Origin: ATM1 sp003577165
GTDB taxonomy: Bacteria; Armatimonadota; Fimbriimonadia; Fimbriimonadales; ATM1
Direction: 5' to 3'
Length of the DNA stretch: 64,000 bases
Assembly: GCA_030263715.1 (NCBI GenBank)
Contig: SZPM01000004.1
Location: 62,001 to 126,000 of the forward strand
In this document: positions 60,263 to 64,000 of the stretch, one piece after another
How positions within the stretch are numbered: position 1 is the first letter of the stretch
How the letters are laid out: every line of letters begins with the position of its first letter
Made by a program: the position numbers and the translations under genes
Notes under the pieces: generated by a model
What the model saw: the letters and a program-made list of their open reading frames with translations, nothing else
Database searches by the model: none
Told to the model about the DNA's origin: nothing

Positions 60263-61662
60263 GTTTTCAACCTCTCGACTGGCTCGTTCTCGCTCTTGCG
60301 CTCATCGGTTATCTGACGCTCGGCTTCACTGCGCGCTTGAAAGAGGCTTCGTCGGTTCAACTCATCGCTGCCGGACGGGGGCTCACCCTTCCCCTGTTCG
60401 TCGCAACCCTCGTGACGACGTGGTACGGCGGCATACTCGGAGTCGGTCAAGCCTTCGATTGGTACGGACTCTCGACTTGGCTCATCCTCGGCGTCCCGTA
60501 TTACATTTTTGGAATCGCCTTTGCCCTCTTCCTGGCTCGTCGCGTCCGACTTGCGGACGACATCAGCCTTCCCGAACGGATGGACCGCGTCTACGGACGA
60601 AACGCTGCCCTGATCTGCGCTGTTCTCGTGCTGGTCATCGGCGCGCCCTCGGCCCACATTGCAATGCTGGGCCAGATGGTGTCCGACTTGACCGGCATCC
60701 ACCTCGTCTGGGCGACCATCATCGGAGCGCTCGTCGGAACCGCGTTTCTCTACCGCGGGGGCCTACTCGCGGACGCGAGGAGCAACACGCTTGCGTTCAT
60801 CCTAATCTACGTTGGCTTCATCGTCATGCTGGTCGTCGCGGTGCGGGATATGGGCCCGCCGGGGGATCTGGTTGCCCAACTTCCCGAGTCTCACCGAAGT
60901 TGGAACGCAGGACGGCCTGACGGCTGGTTCTTCCTCTTTTCGTGGATTCTCATCGGAGCGTGGACGTTCGTCGACCCAGGCTTTCACCAGAGGGTCGCAT
61001 CCGTGCGCAACCCGGAACTCGCAAGGAAGGGCCTCTTCATTTGCATCGGCTGCTGGGTTGTGTTCGATCTCCTCACGGTGACCACGGCTCTGTACGCGTA
61101 TTCGTCGCTGGGACCCGGCCTGGGGATGGGGTTGTTCCCGAAGTTCGGCGACTCCGCTCTGCCACCCGGCTTGAAGGCCCTTTTCTTCGCAAGCCTCGTG
61201 GCGCTCATCTCCTCAGCGGGGGCAGGCTACACGCTCGTTTCCGGGGCGACGCTCGGTCGCGACATCGCGGGCCGCATTTGGCGGTCCGCGCGAGAGAAGT
61301 CGCTCGTCCTCTGGTCTCGACTCGGCATCGCCGGCGCAACGGTACTCGGCGTGACCCTCGCTCTGACAATCCGCAACGTCGTGGACATCTGGTTCTACTT
61401 GGGGAGCATCGTGGTTCCCGGACTCTTCATCCCCACGATCGGCATGTACGCCGCGAAGAAGCCCCCAAATCCATCGGTAGCGGTCGCCACCATGATCGCC
61501 GGCTCCGGAACGGCTCTCGCATGGTTCATGCTCTTGCAGTTCGGGGCGATCAGAGTCCCGTGGGCCGCAGAGCTCTCCCCAATCTATCCGGGACTCGCGG
61601 CCGCCCTAATAACTTTTGCCCTTGGTTCCGTCCTACAATACGGAGGAGGAAAAGTACGATGA
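60259..61662 (+). CDS. Sodium:solute symporter family transporter
   Basis: A 467-residue polytopic protein with about 12-13 hydrophobic segments and the SSS pattern (FVATLVTTWYGGILGVGQAFDWYG; WILIGAWTFVDPGFHQRVASVRN; SSAGAGYTLVSGATLGRDI). It should use the sodium gradient to take up a small solute. GTG start overlapping the thiN stop suggests joint translation; thiamine or a precursor is therefore a candidate substrate (inference). The stop overlaps the ATG of the FHA gene. Confidence 0.9.
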   Translation: MSFQPLDWLVLALALIGYLTLGFTARLKEASSVQLIAAGRGLTLPLFVATLVTTWYGGILGVGQAFDWYGLSTWLILGVPYYIFGIAFALFLARRVRLADDISLPERMDRVYGRNAALICAVLVLVIGAPSAHIAMLGQMVSDLTGIHLVWATIIGALVGTAFLYRGGLLADARSNTLAFILIYVGFIVMLVVAVRDMGPPGDLVAQLPESHRSWNAGRPDGWFFLFSWILIGAWTFVDPGFHQRVASVRNPELARKGLFICIGCWVVFDLLTVTTALYAYSSLGPGLGMGLFPKFGDSALPPGLKALFFASLVALISSAGAGYTLVSGATLGRDIAGRIWRSAREKSLVLWSRLGIAGATVLGVTLALTIRNVVDIWFYLGSIVVPGLFIPTIGMYAAKKPPNPSVAVATMIAGSGTALAWFMLLQFGAIRVPWAAELSPIYPGLAAALITFALGSVLQYGGGKVR

Positions 61663-62144
61663 CCGGAGATTCAGAGGTTCTTTCCGACCAGGCCCCCGAC
61701 GTGGGCGCGCCAGAAGCCGATTCCGCCGAGATGGCGGAGTTGCGTCTCCTTCGCGGTGGAGCGCCGACGGGAGATGTTTTCCCAATCTCAGGCTCCGCTG
61801 TCGTCGGAAGGTTCGACCCCGCAGTGGGGCCCGTCGACGTGGACCTCGGACCGCTGGACGAAGGCGTCTACGTCTCGAGGAAGCACGCCAAGATCGCAGT
61901 CGCCGACGGAACGTGGATGCTGGAGGACCTCGGCTCGAGCAACGGCACCTTCAAGTTGGACCCTGCGAGCGACTTTCAGAGGATCTCCGAGCCAGTTTCC
62001 ATCGCAGACGGAGACGTGATCGCATTCGGGAACGCTCGATTCTCGTTCCACGTGAAAAGCGAATCGGCGCCATCGGATGCTGCAGAACTGGAGGACGATG
62101 GAGACGCCGAGCAAGAGGAAGAGGGCGAAGTCGAGGATGAATAG
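61659..62144 (+). CDS. FHA-domain protein
   Basis: 161 residues. An FHA phosphothreonine-binding domain (about 28-130: FPISGSAVVGRFDP ... YVSRKHAKIAV ... WMLEDLGSSNGTF ... DGDVIAFGNARFSF) with the conserved Gly-Arg, Ser-Arg-x-His and Ser-Ser-Asn-Gly residues. The tails are acidic (the last 25 residues are mostly Glu/Asp). GGAGGAGG lies 9 bases before ATG 61659; the start overlaps the symporter stop (ATGA). A Ser/Thr kinase partner is expected elsewhere. Confidence 0.9.
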   Translation: MTGDSEVLSDQAPDVGAPEADSAEMAELRLLRGGAPTGDVFPISGSAVVGRFDPAVGPVDVDLGPLDEGVYVSRKHAKIAVADGTWMLEDLGSSNGTFKLDPASDFQRISEPVSIADGDVIAFGNARFSFHVKSESAPSDAAELEDDGDAEQEEEGEVEDE

Positions 62145-62239
62145 CCCGACTTGCGGCGCTCCGCGCCACTAAACGATTTCGTCCTTTTGCCGAGAACTAA
62201 TACAGCCGAAGACTCACAGTCTTCCGGGCGGCGCAAAGG

Positions 62240-63769
62240 ATGAGAACCTACTTCTGGGCCCTGGCGGCTGGCATTCTCGCACTCGCGTGCGTCTCCGCGT
62301 GTGGGGGCGCAGGAACCGCAAGCGAGCCGCCGCCCCCGACCAGCGGCGGCCAAGTCAGGGTGGAAATTGACTGGCCCACGCGCGAAAGAGCGGTTCCGAC
62401 CTACGCGAACAGCCTGAAGGCGAGCATCAACACAGGGAACGGGACGGTCACGCTTACGATCAACCGATCGGGCGACCTCGGCTACACCGGGCAGGCCCTG
62501 TTCGGTCAACTGATACCCGCAGGCAACCAGACTCTCGTCGTAGACGCATACACGCAGGCCAACGCCACGGGCTCGAGAATCGCCACGGCTTCGATCGGCA
62601 TCACGGTCATCGAGAACGACGTCATCACGGTCAACGTTTCCGCGAATCTCCAGACCCTGGTTCACCACCTCGAAATTGACAACCAGCCCATCTCCTGCCC
62701 AGTTGGCGGCCAAGTACAACTCGTCGGCCACGCCGAGAACGCCGCGAACCAGGTGCTGCTGCTCCCACCGAGTGCATTCGTGTGGTCGGTCGTCGCGGGC
62801 GGGCAGTTCGGATCGGTGAGCCAAGCAGGCCTCTTTTCGGGCCTCGCAGAGGGCACGGCGACGGTGCAGCTGAGCGAGCCTCAGGCCGGCCTTCAAGTCA
62901 CCGCGCCTGTGACGGTCGTCGTCCCACCGCCTCCGCCTCCCGTCTACAGAATCGCTTTCGTCACAGATCGAATCTCTCCGACCCAGTCCACCGAAATCTA
63001 TCACGTCAACAGCGACGGAACGGGCCTCCTGAGGCTCACCACTTTCGGAGAGCAAGTGCATCACCCGAGTTTCAGCCCCGACGGCCAGAAGATCGTCTTC
63101 ACAACGAACAAGGACTTCGTATGGAACTTCACGGACGAGGTGTACTTGATGAACGCGAACGGCACCGGCGCCGTCCGAATCACCAACAACAACGAGAACG
63201 ACGCCGATCCGGTGTTCAGTCCAGACGGCTCGAAGATCGCGCTGTCGCGGCTGATCGGAGGGGATTGGGAGATCTTCGTCATGAACGCCGACGGCACAGG
63301 CGCCGTTCAACTCACCAACAACACCGCGGATGACACTCGCCCCGCGTGGAGTCCCGATGGCTCGTTCATCGTCTTCGAATCCGACCGCGACGGCGACCTC
63401 GAGATTTTCCGAATGCAGGCGAACGGCTCGTCGCAGACGCAACTCACAACGAACAGCGCCGACGACCTTGCTCCGTCCTACAGTCCCGACGGTTCCTATG
63501 TCGTCTTCATTTCTGACCGAAGCGGCTCTGACGCCGTGTACCGGATGACGTCGGCAGGCGGAGGACAGGTCCGACTTCTGAACTCACCGTACGACGCCTC
63601 CGACCCGACCTACACCGCCGACGGGCAGCGCATCGTGTTCGTTCTCGAAACCGAGATCGGTGTAGGCGACCTGTGGATGATGAAGCCGGACGGAACCGGG
63701 GCCGCGGCGATCTTCACTACCAGCGGCATCATCGAGGTTGAGCCGTCTGTGCGAGCGACGACGGTCTAA
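62240..63769 (+). CDS. PD40 (TolB-like) beta-propeller lipoprotein
   Basis: 509 residues. The signal peptide ends in lipobox VSAC (Cys21). An N-terminal beta domain (about 35-140) and an Ig-like/Big_2-type module (about 150-230, VGGQVQLVGHAENAANQV ... GLFSGLAEGTATV) precede at least six PD40 repeats (about 240-505) with the pattern PxFSPDGxKIVF / IYxMNADGTG. Probably extracellular or periplasmic; no enzyme motif is seen. Confidence 0.88.
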   Translation: MRTYFWALAAGILALACVSACGGAGTASEPPPPTSGGQVRVEIDWPTRERAVPTYANSLKASINTGNGTVTLTINRSGDLGYTGQALFGQLIPAGNQTLVVDAYTQANATGSRIATASIGITVIENDVITVNVSANLQTLVHHLEIDNQPISCPVGGQVQLVGHAENAANQVLLLPPSAFVWSVVAGGQFGSVSQAGLFSGLAEGTATVQLSEPQAGLQVTAPVTVVVPPPPPPVYRIAFVTDRISPTQSTEIYHVNSDGTGLLRLTTFGEQVHHPSFSPDGQKIVFTTNKDFVWNFTDEVYLMNANGTGAVRITNNNENDADPVFSPDGSKIALSRLIGGDWEIFVMNADGTGAVQLTNNTADDTRPAWSPDGSFIVFESDRDGDLEIFRMQANGSSQTQLTTNSADDLAPSYSPDGSYVVFISDRSGSDAVYRMTSAGGGQVRLLNSPYDASDPTYTADGQRIVFVLETEIGVGDLWMMKPDGTGAAAIFTTSGIIEVEPSVRATTV

Positions 63770-64000
63770 CTCGGCGCCTTGCCCGACACGTGAACACGGT
63801 CGCTCCTCGAATGCGGCCGATTGAGCGTATACGAGTCGTACAGGCCTACCTCCACGAATCCCGCCGTCAGCATGGCCTCGACCACCTCGCCCTCGGTGTA
63901 CGCCCTCTGCACGTGCGTCTCCTCAAACCGGGAGTCAGCTGTCTGAAACTCCATGTGAATCGTGCAGATTCGAGTCCCGGAGTCCCAGGATGACCTCCAT
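63766..64000 (-). CDS. SAM-dependent methyltransferase, C-terminal part (5' end outside window)
   Basis: The frame is open to the window edge, giving at least 77 residues. The visible end (FEETHVQRAYTEGEVVEAML, AGFVEVGLYDSYTLNR, SDRVHVSGKAPS) matches the C-terminus of class I methyltransferases that act on small molecules. The SAM-binding motifs lie outside. Its stop overlaps the end of the PD40 gene by 4 bases. An internal ATG at 63954 is not the start. Confidence 0.7.
   Translation of the reverse strand, partial: WRSSWDSGTRICTIHMEFQTADSRFEETHVQRAYTEGEVVEAMLTAGFVEVGLYDSYTLNRPHSRSDRVHVSGKAPS

Overview
The window is GC-rich, densely coded bacterial DNA with no rRNA, tRNA, CRISPR array, phage or insertion sequence that I could see. 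The gene content points to a Gram-negative-type bacterium with an outer-membrane secretin. The best guess is Armatimonadota (Fimbriimonadia-like): a PilMNOPQ operon, a futalosine-route MqnE, S9/M28/S8 secreted peptidases, and above all a proteasome with a UBact-type (Pup-related) modifier, a combination described from Armatimonadetes, Nitrospirae and relatives. The taxonomic call is inference.

Layout. 0-5.7 kb: end of a glycoside-hydrolase-like protein, an aspartoacylase-family amidohydrolase, prolyl oligopeptidase, a GNAT acetyltransferase, acyl-CoA dehydrogenase. 5.8-7.2 kb: 20S proteasome beta and alpha subunits. 7.3-13.8 kb: E1 alpha/beta of a 2-oxoacid dehydrogenase, Maf, MoeB-rhodanese, a DUF4139 protein, and a thioredoxin-like gene read through an in-frame TGA (probable selenocysteine). 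13.8-25.5 kb: glyA, WG-repeat protein, subtilase, mqnE, uvrA, ribF, an OmpR-type regulator and an unassigned conserved protein.

25.8-32.4 kb (minus strand): a seven-gene overlapping operon joins a BMP-type nucleoside ABC transporter to a fused double PTPS protein, GTP cyclohydrolase I and a short-chain dehydrogenase. Together these look like a reduced-pterin (biopterin-like) pathway fed by imported nucleosides. 32.5-35.7 kb: M28 peptidase, ANTAR regulator, a secreted unknown. 35.7-39.0 kb: nusA-ylxR-infB, with a promoter and an intrinsic terminator in the nusA leader; ylxR has no ordinary start codon. 39.1-51.2 kb: small membrane proteins, then pilT, an HDOD protein, pilB, and the exeA-like/HTH/pilM-N-O-P-Q operon.

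51.3-57.3 kb: amidase, Lon, a secreted unknown, then dop, ubact and a 75-residue unknown. The dop start codon lies inside a terminator-like hairpin. 57.3-64 kb: creatininase-family amidohydrolase, dnaA, thiamine pyrophosphokinase, a sodium:solute symporter, an FHA protein, a PD40 beta-propeller lipoprotein, and the end of a methyltransferase.

The most notable system is the UBact-proteasome pathway split over two loci about 48 kb apart (prcBA at 5.8 kb, dop-ubact at 55.3 kb). The ligase (PafA-like) and the ring ATPase (Mpa/ARC-like) are not in the window. Other points of note are the probable selenoprotein, the pterin operon with two apparent CTG starts, and the nusA leader.
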